Assembly (NCBI GenBank): GCA_038373885.1
Contig: JAWZYV010013150.1
Span: 1 to 64,000 of the forward strand
Source: Cheiracanthium punctorium
Taxonomy: Eukaryota; Arthropoda; Arachnida; Araneae; Cheiracanthiidae
Reading direction: 5' to 3'
DNA: 64,000 nucleotides
Shown here piece after piece: positions 22,865-34,490 of the stretch (position 1 is its first letter; each line of letters begins with the position of its first letter). The position numbers were made by a program, and so were the translations under genes. Under the pieces are notes generated by a model. That model made no database searches and was not told the origin of the DNA. It worked only from the letters and a program-made list of their open reading frames with translations.

Positions 22865-23095
22865 AAAAGGAAAACATGTTTGCTTGTTTGTTTCTTTGTC
22901 TGTATCGCATTCAAACCCACACCGTTTGACCAATCGACCTGAGATTTTAAGAAAAGATGAAAAAAAGAAATGGAAGGCAAATATTTGGTTCAACTTTAAG
23001 AATCCACCCGTTCCCCAATTTTTAAGGGATTTTTCGTAATTTTCATCCTTACAAACCTCATCGGGCATCCCAATTTCTAAGACAGTGAGTCATGA
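22865..23095 (-). repeat. Arthropod interspersed-repeat 3' tail (minus strand)
   Basis: On the minus strand a series AAATCCCTTAAAAATTGGGG, AACGGGTGGATTCTTAAAG, CTCAGGTCGATTGGTCAAAC and AAAGAAACAAACAAGCAAAC aligns with the tail at 55780-55985 on the plus strand. A CAAA-type end and the text preceding it are typical of a common arthropod retroelement tail; the exact class is unknown to me. Confidence 0.65.
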
Positions 23096-23099
23096 GACG

Positions 23100-24390
23100 A
23101 ACCATTTACATATGAAAATTAGATATCGTAAGTGATTTAATGTCAGGAGTTTAAAACTTACATTAGATACTCAATTTGGTTATGAGACTTCGAGATGAAA
23201 ATTGCACCACGGCCGAAATAATAAGCATCTGTGGTATGCGAAAGTTTTGAAAATTAAAGTAATGTGAAATTTCTTTTTTGTTTGCTTTCATCAATTTAAT
23301 TTACATATCTTAGTTGAGAATGATGTCGTTTTGATGCTATGAGTGTAAAACTGAAGTGAAATAATATTTTATGGGTTTTAAATCGCGTAGAAAACCATTA
23401 AACTGGAATAAAACTGGTGCGTTCAAACTAAATTTTTAATTTTGTGTTAATAAATATAATTTTATAAAACAAAAATATTAAGTTTGCTTGAATTTGTTAG
23501 ATTATTTTTTTATAAAATCTTACGGCGTTGGTAATCTTAAGAGAATGTATAAAGATTCTGCCACTAAGCAAATTTCAATCGAGATATAGTTTTCATTGAA
23601 TGAGAATAAGTATGCAAATGCATAATTTTTGAAGATGGAAATTACATTACAGTAACACATTTGTGCATTTATTCACTTAAATAAGTGTACTTGAACAAAA
23701 AATTCTAATGGTCTTTTTAACAAATGAACGCACGTGTGTAAAGAATACAGGACTTTACGAATACAATCATGTCGCCGGTCAGGAGAATAAAATCAGCGTC
23801 TGGGATAGAAATCTTGAACCCTTAAAATATGAAATCAGTTTTTTGGTTATGTAATTTTCTGAATCTGTCCTGAATATGACAGTAGGGCAGCAGAAGGGTT
23901 AAATCGAATCGGCCATTTGTATTTATTGGCTTAACAATTTCCATTCCATACGAAGAACGGGTGTTAAAGCTAGTATACAATAAAAAGTGAAGAAACAAAA
24001 ATTGAATCTTGATAGAAGCATAATGTTGTCAGGTGTATGGTTTGTAAACGTAGACCAACCTAAAAGATATCGTAATAAACCACAAGCACGTGCATTGAGT
24101 AACGGAACGATACCGGTTGCGTATATCTACTTGTTTTGAATAGCTTCTGAGAAGGGAGCGAGTGAAGACTGCCAATAGTAGATCACATATTTAATATTTT
24201 CATTTGTTTTCTTATATTTATGTAATGCTGAATTTACTTGGGCTATTTAAAATTAATAAAATACTTAGCGATGAAGGGAAAAGACCACAGGTTCATTAAA
24301 TTACACAATTCAGTTGTAAGAAATTATGAAGACATACGGTACATAAGAAACTATTTATTTAAAAAGACAATTGCAAAATAAACATATTAA
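23100..24390. other. No recognised feature
   Basis: AT-rich; no inverted ends or protein motifs noticed. Confidence 0.5.
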
Positions 24391-24394
24391 AAAT

Positions 24395-24880
24395 AATAGT
24401 TGGTGATGGCCAGGTAAACAAGACGTGCTGCTAGAGCAATTGAGTAAAGGTGGAATGACTTAAAAATTATGACAACATCGAATTTCATATTGGCGAGAAC
24501 AAAAACTTGGCAGAGATAAGCAACGCCAATTACAGAGCAACCATAAATTTAAGCCAAACAAATTATAGTAATAAAGCCGAGAACAAATAATTTTGATAGA
24601 TGGTACATTGCATCAAAATAAAATATATTAAAATAAACGCAAGCGAGGGGAATGTAAAACCCGATACGCTGGCAAATCTGACGGAATATAATCTATATTT
24701 AGCCCACAAAGACTCCAGTCTGCCGATGAAATTAAACAAGTAAAAGGAAATCACACGTGGGAAAACAGAAATACAGAAGGAAAGAAAAAAGTAATAGAAA
24801 AAAGAGTAGAATGCTTGATTTTGAATAGATTAAATTTCAGAAAAAGAAAACAAATGACAATTAAATTAAATATGTAATCT
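24395..24880 (-). repeat. Diverged repeat pair, copy 2 (hydrophobic minus-strand frames)
   Basis: This is the partner of 14630-15125. On the minus strand the frame 24563-24754 contains RFASVSGFTFPSLAFILIYF, and after a shift, VIGVAYLCQVFVLANMKFDV. The run of hydrophobic segments separated by short polar stretches is compatible with a decayed multi-pass membrane protein, possibly of the gustatory-receptor type, but no signature motif is secure. Both copies contain stops. Confidence 0.45.
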
Positions 24881-24884
24881 ACGT

Positions 24885-27400
24885 AACAAAAACATCATCT
24901 GTTAAAATTATGTTTTTAAAATATACAGCTCTATTATCGAGCCCACGCGCCACGAATAATATTTTATGATACAAGTTTAGTTTTACATTTTTCAGGTGCA
25001 CTTTGAATGTTTTACGGCTAATTTATGATATGAATGACAAAACGAAACTGAACTATGACTATTCCATTAACAGAATTAACGAAGCGTTGAAATATTTTTT
25101 TTTTTGAAATTTTTAATTTAAAAATTTTATTTTAAACTGTCTACTTATTCTGAAACATTATGATTACGTCAATATTAAACGCTGCACCATGACACGCACA
25201 TTAAAAATTACATCAAATTTACAGCACTTAGCATTAAAATAATATTTATCAATTCATAAATTTATGATTATATATATTTTATTTATGATTATAGATATTT
25301 TTTCGTGAGAAATGTCTTCTATTAAGAAAATTTTTGAAAAATTTGATGGGTCAAATGAATATTTTGTATGAACAGAATCAAATGCACATTAATAACAAGA
25401 AATGTTTATTGTCTTGAGAATTTAACATTATGATTATAATTGGACTTACAATGTATATAAATGAGGAGTTCTGATAAATAAAAAATATATCAGAAATATT
25501 GAGAAAAGATAATTCCCTGTATACTTAAGTGTATATATGTCCACTAAATTAGATAAATGATGATCCGCATAAAATTTAAAAATTCCAAAACTAATATCGA
25601 TTCCTAAAAAATAAAAGTTTTTTTTTAATTATTATCCCAAGTGTAAATACACAGTTACATGGACACAAATATATATGGACACAATTATACAATACTGAGC
25701 AGGTTGAAAACATTTAGAAAGTATATAAAAAGTACGGGGAACTAATGAAGACCAGAACACAAAAACATATACAACTTTTCATCTGTACATGTATTTTAGG
25801 AGAGAAATTGATTTTTAGGACCACTAACGTATTATAAATGGAAAAATCTGTGTATTTCTGAAATTGATGACGCATTTGAACAAATTTTATTAAATAAGTT
25901 TCATTAAATAAATTCATAAAGAATATTTAATGAAATTACAACGCAAAATAAATCGAATGCGTATATAACTTATCCAAAATCTTAAAACATTTGAATTTTC
26001 ATGTGACTGTCGGTGGCGAAAACTTATAAGCTTTAACATGCATTTCTATTTTTATTTCATTTGTAATAAATTCGATTTTCTACAAAAGGCTTGAATGAGT
26101 GATAAAGCAAAATATGTAAATATTTATTATTCTAAACACTTAATGACTGATGATAACTATTTCTTCTTTTTGAGAAGTAAGAATAATATTACTTAAAAAG
26201 TAATAGTAATAAAAAACAACTGAAGAATGCGATGGAAATGAGAAAACCATTGATACTAAATGATACAATTAATTTATATACAGACCATTTCTTCAGGGGA
26301 CAAAATTGTTCTCTATTACGTCTGATGAAAGAGTACACAGATGCGTCACATTCTAGAAATTGTATTAAACAGTTAATTAAACTTTCTAAAATTGATGTAC
26401 AGAAGCTAGCTACTTGCTAAGCACCAACCAATAAGCTCGAGGAAACGAAACTTTAAAATTACTAAATCTTAGTTCATAAACTTGTAAGTGTATTAACGAT
26501 TTTCATTTTATTTATTCCTTTCCTTTATGCATTTAATCACCAACTGAAGTTATGCAAATGCAAATAGTCCCTTCAAACGCAAAAATTTATCCCAATTTAC
26601 GTGATGAAAGAAGCAAAATTAAATTACACGATTAACATTCCTACTCAAAACCTATGAATTCAAAGGGAAATGAACATTTCTAAGCTTTATCCACCGACAG
26701 TAATATTCGGCACGTATCAAAGTAAACATTCGGTGAATGTATCTCATTCAATTAAAACTTTTCCAATTGCAAGGAGTTTTAGAGTTTGTTTATGTATTTC
26801 ATCATGGAAAGAATGTTTTCAATTCCACACTAAGCATATTTTCACGAGAGCCTCGTTATTGAAATAACGTTCCATTAGGGATTTTTTTATGTTTCTTAAT
26901 TTGAGATGCATTGTAGTAGATAGTTTTGTGATAAAAATAAACACATTAATGAAGTTTTAAGATTTATAAGAATTTAGTTAATTCTTTAAGGAGAAATTTT
27001 CCATAATATAGTTTCAAAACAGTTTAGTAAGGAATATCAGTCAGTCGCAACTCGTTAAAATATTAGTTTTAAATACACATTATACAGATTTAAATTGAAC
27101 CCGCTCCCATCCACCCAAATAATGTAAGTAGTACAAAAGCGTACAAAATAAGTGATAAATGAAGTGAAAAAATTAATTAAATTACATTATGTTAAAATTA
27201 CATCCTAAAATAAAAATATTCATGTATTTCGGGAAACATAAATATTCTTCTTTTCTGTACAAGCAGAACATCTGCTACACACAGAATTGCCTGCAATTTT
27301 TTAAAGTAGATTATTGAACATTGCTCCTCTGAAGGGAACGACAAACTGAATCTGAAGAATTTAAGATGAATTTATCTAATTATTACGTATTTTAACAATT
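24885..27400. other. Strongly AT-rich, no gene seen
   Basis: Only short frames (for example 26232-26420) without recognisable content. Confidence 0.55.
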
Positions 27401-27556
27401 TTATAGTCGGTGACTCTCAAAAAAAAAATCCGATGATTTGAAAAATCAATGAAAGAAAATCGAAGGTAATAGAAATGTTCGGTTTCTGCATTCTGCTCTG
27501 TTAACGAGGGAATTTATTCTCACCAATTTCCAAAATTAGTTACAAAGCTCGCCAAT

Positions 27557-27725
27557 CAGGGGCGTAGCCAAGGGGGGGGTTAGGGGGGTCATAACCCCCC
27601 ATGAGGAATTTTTTGCCATACAAAATGTATATACTTCACTACATTATCACAAGCACCTATACATATATATGAGTTGTAGTAGTCGTAACCCCCCCCCCCA
27701 TGAAAATTTTCTGGCTACGCCCTTG
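27557..27725. mobile_element. 169-bp hAT-type MITE nested in mariner left end
   Basis: The ends CAGGGGCGTAGCC and GGCTACGCCCTTG are inverted. The flanking octamers TCGCCAAT (27549-27556) and TCGTCAAT (27726-27733) differ at one base. The interior has C/G homopolymer runs. It belongs to the same family as 4722-4859. Confidence 0.88.
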
Positions 27726-27810
27726 TCGTCAATAGATGGTGCTGCTATTCTGAAAGCATTCTGTTCTTTCAGATTGGTATTATTTCTAAATCCCAGCGTT
27801 TGTTTCGAAA

Positions 27811-28872
27811 ATGATTTATCCGCTGGAACAGCGTATTTCTATTATTTTGGAGTTTCATCATCTGGACCACAGTTTTGTTACAACGTGGAGCAGTCTTCAA
27901 TGGAAATTCAGAAATGGTCCGACAAACAGTACCGTGCAAGCACTGCTCGAAAAATTTCAGCGTACTGGAAGCGTCAATGACGACCGTGCTGGAAATGTCA
28001 GCCGCCCAAGCTGTGCAGCTTCAGAGGCCGAATGCTGCAGTCGTTCAGCAGATCATTCAACAGCGACTCCAAGTTTCCGTTCGCCGTGTTGCTTGTCAGA
28101 CTGGTCTACAAAGAATTATTTGACTCCATACCGAATCATGCCTGACAGCACCTTCAAATTTTCCTTACAAGTCCAGACTCGACAACCTCTGAGTGCTGGT
28201 GCAATTCATGTGAGAGATGTTCGCAAACGCTATGCTGCTGAAGTTGGATGGATGAAAAATCGATATTGGAAATATTTAGTTCTCTGTCGAAACATATACA
28301 TATATATATATATTTGATGGCTTCCTTAACAAGCAGAACTGGCGTATTTGGGGAACGGCAAATCCGCATGTAGTCGTACTTTCATCTCTGCATCCAACAA
28401 AAGTCATGGTTTGAAACGACATTTCATCCAGAGGACTTATTGGACCTTTTTTAGGACACGGAAAGATTACTTCTACAAAATATCAGGACATTGTCCATGA
28501 ATTTATGACCATTCGAAATGCTTTTGAGGACGGTATGAGCTCAATGCTTAAGCAAGATTGTGCCCGGCCACATCGAACGGCTGCAGTGTTCAATTTTGTC
28601 AACGAACATTTAGATAATCGTGTCATCGCCCTTGACCATGACAGCATACTTAAAGTGACATGAATTCGCCTCCCTATTCGCTAGATTTGACGGCATACGA
28701 CTTTTTTGTTTGGGGATACTTGAAAAACCAGGCGTATCATCACAATCCACAAACTGTAAATGAACTGAAACAATACATTTCTGCTGCTTGTCAGAACATT
28801 GCAACTGAAATATTTGCACGGGCGTCTGCGAATACTGTTTTCAGACTGCGCCAAGGTTGTTGCTGCAAATGA
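27811..28872 (+). pseudogene. Mariner-like transposase with N-terminal helix-turn-helix (broken)
   Basis: The start MIYPLEQRISIILEF followed by NGPTNSTVQALLEKFQRTGS matches the helix-turn-helix (DUF4817-like) domain of a mariner lineage common in arthropods. A frame change follows, then SVRRVACQTGL (second HTH). In the catalytic part, NKQNWRIWGTANPH, KQDCARPHRTAAVFNF and SPPYSLDLTAYDFFVWGYLK are recognisable; these surround the second and third acidic residues (D in QDCARPH, D in AYDFF), as in the mariner DDD arrangement. At least four frame changes or stops and a TA-repeat expansion (28290-28314) disrupt it, so it is inactive. The C-terminal frame 28660-28872 is the longest remaining piece. 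Confidence 0.87.
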
Positions 28873-29079
28873 AAGTTATTTTGAAAACATTATTCTATAG
28901 TTTTTTTTCTAGTCAGCAGCGCCATCTGCTGATTAAATTTTAAAATAATTTTGAAAATTTGTGAGAAGAATTCCCTGGTTAACTAAACAGAATACAGCAG
29001 ACCGTACATTACTATCTCCTTATGTGTTTGTTTAAAAGATTTTTCAAATCGTCAGTCATTTTCGGGACACCCGGTTTCA

Positions 29080-30370
29080 TTGTATAATCTATAGCGTGAA
29101 AATATCTGCCTAAGCATCTTTCTTATTTGGTCTGCCCACATCCTAAGATCACTTAAAAATAAACTATTTAATTTTTTTTATAAAAAAGAAATGCTTATTC
29201 ATTTAATCTCACCTTAATCTGAAACAATATGGTGCCGGAATACAATGTTTATTTGGAACCTAAGTCAAACAGCCATGTCTATAATGCTTTAAATTTGAAT
29301 AATTGTAAATCATGATTGAATATAAATAAAATTTGATATAGTGTATTTATTTATTTATTTATTTATTTTATACTTTAAAAAAATCTATTGCCTACTTCAT
29401 CCCACGTTTCTGGAAAATTCAGTTCTTAATAAAGTTTAATATACTAATACAGTTATATACAATTATTTCAGGCGTGAAGGGGTGAAGCAGAATGAAGAAT
29501 GTTTAACACTATTAATAACAGAAAATATCCCATGAATGCAAAAATGCCTAATTTTATACACATTTTTACCTCGCTATACATATGTATTTTTTACTTAATC
29601 AATTCGTTACTTAAGTCATATTGCTGTTATTTTACAGATATAATATGAAGTGACTTTCATTTTAAACTTTAGTTGGTTCAATTAGAACTTCCAGAATTGA
29701 ATGTACATGGAACTTATTTACATATTTTAGCAGATTCAGAATCCTTAGAATTCCTGCATAAACGCATTTCCTAATGTATCCGTAAACTCTCTTTTGAAAT
29801 TAAACGGGCTTGCTAATACGAACTAACTCGGTTCTTTTCAGAAACTTTGCATTAGCGAATAGTTATGCAGTCTTTGGTTGGTGGAACTCGACATGATAAT
29901 ATTAAACTTTCTGTAAAATTGCTCACTGCAATAAACGATTCTGATTAGTTTCAAATGATATAAATTAAACATTTTTGTACCCTTTTAACTTTACGTTCTG
30001 AATGCTCGAAATCGTTAGAATCTAGAAAAATCACATGAGTGATGCCTTAGACTCATCGTATTAAATATGAAAAGGTTTGTCGATTGATATAAATTATTTG
30101 TAATATATTTATTTAGAATATAATTTATTTATAATTTAATTGTTTACAAATTGTGCTAAACAAGTAAAAAGAGTAATATTCAGTAACATAAACTATTAAA
30201 AATCTCCATGGCTAAAATAAGGATTTGAACTACAATATAATTCTTTCATTGAAGATTAAATGTTTATTTGATAGTCTTAGGACAGAAACAAGGAATGTCC
30301 AAACACACAAAGAGCAAAATGAAATAAATAGATGGGACAAAGATAATCCACGATAGATGGTATTTGCGTT
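29080..30370. other. AT-rich, one (TTTA)n microsatellite
   Basis: The (TTTA)n tract lies at 29345-29370. No gene or element end was recognised. Confidence 0.6.
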
Positions 30371-30379
30371 ATGACAAGT

Positions 30380-30436
30380 CTACATGAGGGGCATCTGCCA
30401 ACGGGGAAGTGCCTTGGGTGGAGGTCTTAATGCAAG
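30380..30436 (-). repeat. SINE body fragment
   Basis: GGGGCATCTGCCAACGGGGA followed by GTGCCTTGGGTGGAGGT matches the distal part of the SINE at 43085-43310 (GGGCATCTGCCTAGGAGGG, TTCTTGGGCGAAGT). Only this fragment remains. Confidence 0.6.
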
Positions 30437-30439
30437 ATA

Positions 30440-31115
30440 GAAGCAAAACTTAATGTAAGTGTATAAAACGTATTTTTACATGCAGGGCTGGTAATTTAGC
30501 ACGAGACTTGGGATCGTGTGCATTAACTACAATATTGGTACTTATTGACAATAATAAAAAATTTCAAAATCATGCTTAAAATAATATGCATTTATTATTC
30601 ACTCATGTAAATTTAGTACTCAAATTTGTGCGTATTTAGTGCAATAGTACTTACAGTGATATGAATTTTGTACTTAAATCATACGCACAGTCTCTGCTGT
30701 TTTATTCACTATTTTATTTACGAAATAATCACGTCAATGTGAAAATACCTTGGCAAGAACAGATCGATTGCGATCAATGTGAAGAAAAAAGTAGTCATGG
30801 TAGATATGGAAGTATGTGCAGATATATATTGTGAAATGCTGTTTTTTTCAGAACACGGAGATGGGAAATACACATTCTATTTCTTCATGAATATAGAAAG
30901 GTAACTACAAGCAAACATTTGAAAAAATAGAAAAATTAAATAATATACCAGGCTGTTCGAACCTTGTCAAGGGGAGACCCTCCTGAACCCCCTTAATTTT
31001 TTAGTTTCATTATTGTCATATTAAAACGATATTAATTGGTGTCATTTTATCTCTCATCTTTCGCGTATTTCGCCTGGTTACCCTATGTCGAAATTTTTAT
31101 GAGTGTAACCTATTT
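30440..31115. other. No recognised feature
   Basis: AT-rich sequence. Confidence 0.45.
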
Positions 31116-31118
31116 ATA

Positions 31119-31305
31119 GGAAAATACATGTGATGCCTATTCTACAGCTTACGAAATATTGTAACAATAGATTAAAGCTGTTGTGAACTAATAGTATTTA
31201 AATATACGTAAAAAATGCATGTGATGCATATTCTACAGCTTAAGAAATATTGTAAGAACAGATTAAAGCTGTTGTGAACTAATAGTAGTCAAATATATGT
31301 AAAAT
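31119..31305. repeat. About 91-bp tandem duplication
   Basis: The two units begin with CATGTGATGC at 31127 and 31218 and share ATTCTACAGCTTA, GAAATATTGTAA and GATTAAAGCTGTTGTGAAC. Few differences separate them. Confidence 0.85.
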
Positions 31306-31309
31306 TATG

Positions 31310-31960
31310 TCGCATTTTTATGTCGCTTTTTTGGGACACATTTTTCGGATAATTTTAAATAAAGAGGGTGAGAGATAAAGTGATATAGTCATTAGTATAG
31401 ACACACACTGGGAAAAAAATACATGTAAAACACAAGATAACTATCAACACATCACAGCCAACGATGTTGCATACATCGTTCTTTATTCCATTGAATCCCA
31501 CTTCACTTCTCTTTACTCCAGCGATAATCCTCGCATACAGGTATTCGGTTATTCCCTCCCTCCGCCAAGCCAACACCATTACCAGAATACAAGCACGTTA
31601 GAGATCGTGATGAATATATAATTCTGGAATTTTTCATCTGCATGCATGTGTACTATATGATCAGCTGATTTTCAAAAGAAACTTCTGAAAATTTTGAAGT
31701 TTTACAGGGGAGGAAAAAAAAAATGAAATGGAAAACGAAATCATTGTAATATATTACGGAAGATTTGCTGTTTTATTGCAGAGTAGCTCAAAATGAAGTT
31801 TTAATACAAAACAATGCGTCTATTTCGTTTTAATATAAAGACAGAAAGATAGAAAAGAAATCACGTGAGTGTTGAAATTCCCTTTTATAATCAACCGATT
31901 CATATATATATCAGCTATTTAAAATGAAAAGTTCCGTTAATTTAATTTATTGATTTATAT
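31310..31960. other. No recognised feature
   Basis: AT-rich with an A-run at 31714-31722 and a TA patch near 31905. Confidence 0.45.
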
Positions 31961-32227
31961 ATACTACTAGCGGTTACCCGCGACTTCGTCCGCGTCGGCT
32001 TTAGAATTAGGTCCCGAGAGAAACGAAGCATGTGTGAATAACAAATATGTTTGCGACTAAAGAAACTGCATTTAAATATTATTTGCTTTTTACTTATTTT
32101 AAATGAAGTATAATGCATGGTAGTATACTTCATTTAAAATAACAGAGTATGTAAAATTACTAAATTTAGATTTTTTTTCAGGCATTTGGCGAATAGAGAC
32201 ATTTACGACAGTATTTGCGAACTGTTT

Positions 32228-32585
32228 TGAGTATTCTTGTAAAAGAAATATTTATGCTATATGCATGAATTTTAGCCTATGTTAATCAGGAATAGTGCCG
32301 CTTTCTATTAGCGAAAATGTTTTAGAATCGGCTCTATAGTTACAGAGATACCCATAGAGCGCAATGTATTAGAATTATTTTGAGTGTTCCTGTAAAGGAA
32401 CTATTTGCGCTACATGCATTAATTTTAGCCTATAATACTCAAGAATAGTGTAGCTTACTATCAGTGAAAAAAGTTTTGGAATCAGTTCAGTACTTACAGA
32501 AATACACATAGAGCGTAATGTAATTCTTATGAGTATCCCTGTAAAAGAACTATTTGTGATATATGCATAAAAGGTAGCCTATAAC
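32228..32585. repeat. About 150-bp tandem repeat, 2.4 units
   Basis: Units start at GAGTATTCTTGTAAAAG (32229), GAGTGTTCCTGTAAAGG (32382) and GAGTATCCCTGTAAAAG (32531) and share TTTTAGCCTAT and CATAGAGCGCAATGTA. Divergence between units is moderate. Confidence 0.8.
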
Positions 32586-32590
32586 ACTCA

Positions 32591-32768
32591 GGGTCCCCCC
32601 AGTGTCTAAGAGGGTCTGCTCTCAAACCTGGAAGGCGGGAGGTGCCAGGTTCAAACACCGGTCGCGCCTGTCGACCTAGCCGCTCGCAGTTTTCCGTGTT
32701 TTTTTCAAAAACCTCGCAAAAATACGGGCTAGGATCCCTTAGAAAATTACACACAGAGGAATTCTCCA
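32591..32768 (+). mobile_element. tRNA-Leu-like SINE
   Basis: A head resembling tRNA-Leu carries an A-box-like TGTCTAAGAGGG and a B-box GGTTCAAACACC at 32649, followed by an unrelated body containing CCGCTCGCAGTTTTCC and ending near GAATTCTCC. The antisense frame gives the phrase FEPGTSRLPGLRADPLRHWG seen in spurious spider gene models. The first tandem array ends immediately before it. Confidence 0.72.
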
Positions 32769-32772
32769 TATA

Positions 32773-32817
32773 CGCCTAGGACCCTATAGGCCTAGGACCA
32801 TATAGACCTAGGACTTT
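32773..32817. repeat. CCTAGGACC minisatellite
   Basis: Three to four imperfect units of GCCTAGGACCCTATAG type follow the SINE end. Confidence 0.7.
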
Positions 32818-32824
32818 ACTTGGT

Positions 32825-32990
32825 ACTTACCTATTATCCCGGCGGTCATTCCCGCCAAACTGTTTTTTCGTCAAATGAGTTGCCAAACTGTTGCCAATCG
32901 TATTCAAAACCATTAATAATTTCATGTGCCCGGCATTTATCTCGGCTAAAAATCGCTCGTCTTGGCGGACCGCCGGTATAATACGTAAGT
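32825..32990. mobile_element. MITE-like element, about 166 bp
   Basis: The left end ACTTACCTATTATCCCGG and the complement of the right end ACTTACGTATTATACCGG agree over the first 20 or so bases and continue into GCGGTC. No clear target duplication was found. Confidence 0.55.
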
Positions 32991-33639
32991 AGACTTTTCT
33001 TTATTTATGCTTTTTAATTTGGCGTAAAATCAACATAATTTCCATACTTATTAATGTTTTTCAAATGCATGTGATTTTGCAAATAGAATTTCTGCTTTAT
33101 TTCAAAAGCATAAATCACTTTTTGCGAGCGATAAAACGGTTTTTAATTAATAGTTAGAAAAGTAATTAAAATTTCCGAGCCTCAGGTACACTTTACCGAA
33201 GTCATGGGTCTAGGCATGCTCAAATTTTCAAAGCTCTGCTTTCTGTAGATTTGTCTGGAGAACATTCATTTTTATTATTAGAGATAGATATATTTGGCAT
33301 AAAACTGGCATAATTTCCGTATTATTTAATGTTTTTCAGATGCACGCGCACGCGCTTCTTTGTTGAAGTAATAGCATTCTTGAAAGCTTAAAACACGAAT
33401 CATATGATACGGGCGAAACTCGCCAAGCATGGCAACGTAAAAACGGTTTTTAATTAATAATTAAAAAAGTAATTGAAAATCTAAAATTCTAAGTAGCCTA
33501 TAACCAACTCCAGGGTCCCATCTATATCTAAACCAAAATGCATCCTAATCGATTCAGCGGTTTACACGTGAAAGCGTCATAAACAAACAAACAAACAAAC
33601 TCACTTTCGCATTTATAATATTAGTTAGGATTGCTAACT

Positions 33640-33880
33640 ATTGCAAAGTGTACTTTTGATAATGACAAATCAGGAGTAAATTTAAACTTGCGATTATTTT
33701 ATTTACATAGGGTGCAGAAAAACTAAATTTGGTACCTCAAAATATGTGACACGTGCATTTACACGCATAATCTTCGAAACTGCAAATTTTCAAAAATTTG
33801 AAACCCACAATAGTCATGTAATTATTAAGGGGGAAATCATGAGGTAAATTGGGTAGATATTGATTTAAAAAACAAATAAT
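33640..33880. other. No recognised feature
   Basis: AT-rich sequence. Confidence 0.4.
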
Positions 33881-33884
33881 AGGG

Positions 33885-33995
33885 GCCAAGGCCCCTAGGT
33901 CTCCCTACTCTAGGCTCCCTACTCTTGGCCAAGTCCCTACTCTTGGTTATTCTTGGTCTACTCTTGGTCTCCCTACTCTTGGCTGTCTTTTAACC
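33885..33995. repeat. Imperfect CCCTACTCTTGG minisatellite
   Basis: TCCCTACTCTTGG-type units recur about six times with variable spacing. Confidence 0.75.
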
Positions 33996-33999
33996 CTTG

Positions 34000-34485
34000 G
34001 TTTTTACGGGGCCTTTGATTCATAATAAGGCTTACTCGTAATTGGAAGTGACAACTGGAAGGAAGAAAATGCAAGAAACCAAGAAGAATAATAGAAGAGT
34101 GGGATGGGTAAATAAAAATAATAAATAAAATTTAAAAAATATTGAAAAAGTAAGTAAAAAAGAAAGTGCACAAAATGCATGTAAAAAGCTATAGAAAATA
34201 GAGCAACAAAAGAATAGCAAAAACAACGACAAATATAAAAAATGTTTTTTTAATAACCAGGGCAATACTTAAAAAAATAAAAACACACACATGACAACAA
34301 AATACATAAATTAAAAAATGAAAAATTTTGGGGGGAAGAGGAAGAGAGGAATAAAGCAAAAAGAGCCTTAGAACAACTGTTTCCAAGCAGAATGGATAAA
34401 GCAGTAGTCGCTCTGGATATCGACATGGGCGTCGACAGCATAAAACAAGGGAGGGGGATCCGTGATTTTTGTACTGTCGTTTAAC
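34000..34485. other. Purine-rich tract, no gene
   Basis: A/G-rich sequence generates hydrophobic minus-strand frames by composition. No motif supports a membrane protein. Confidence 0.55.
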
Positions 34486-34490
34486 CCTTT

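Larger units (their letters stand above)
27408..29074 (+). mobile_element. Mariner-superfamily element with long TIRs, split by a hAT MITE
   Basis: The right end (about 28905-29074) read as complement begins CCGGGTGTCCCGAAAATG and continues through TGATTTGAAAAATC-like, TCTGTTTAGTTAACCAGGGAA-like and ATGGCGCTGCTG-like blocks. The same order occurs at the left from 27408 (GATTTGAAAAATC, CTCTGTTAACGAGGGAA, then AGATGGTGCTGCT at about 27735), so the terminal repeats are about 170 bp. The left repeat is interrupted by the MITE at 27557-27725. A broken transposase lies between the repeats. Confidence 0.82.
31965..33632 (+). repeat. Composite arthropod repeat (CCCGCGACTTCGTCCGCG type) with nested insertions
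   Basis: It opens with CTAGCGGTTACCCGCGACTT, a widespread arthropod repeat start, and closes with AACAAACAAACAAAC followed by TTTATAATATTAG near 33590-33626. Inside are a 150-bp tandem block (32228-32585), a SINE (32591-32768), a MITE (32825-32990) and a roughly 290-bp unit repeated at 33005-33185 and 33295-33485 (shared core ATAATTTCC, TTAATGTTTTTCA, GGTTTTTAATTAAT). I do not know whether the family is LINE-, SINE- or Helitron-related. Confidence 0.6.

Noticed and set aside
34032..34441. Overlapping hydrophobic minus-strand frames
   Set aside because: They come from an A/G-rich tract and have no motif or consistent start.
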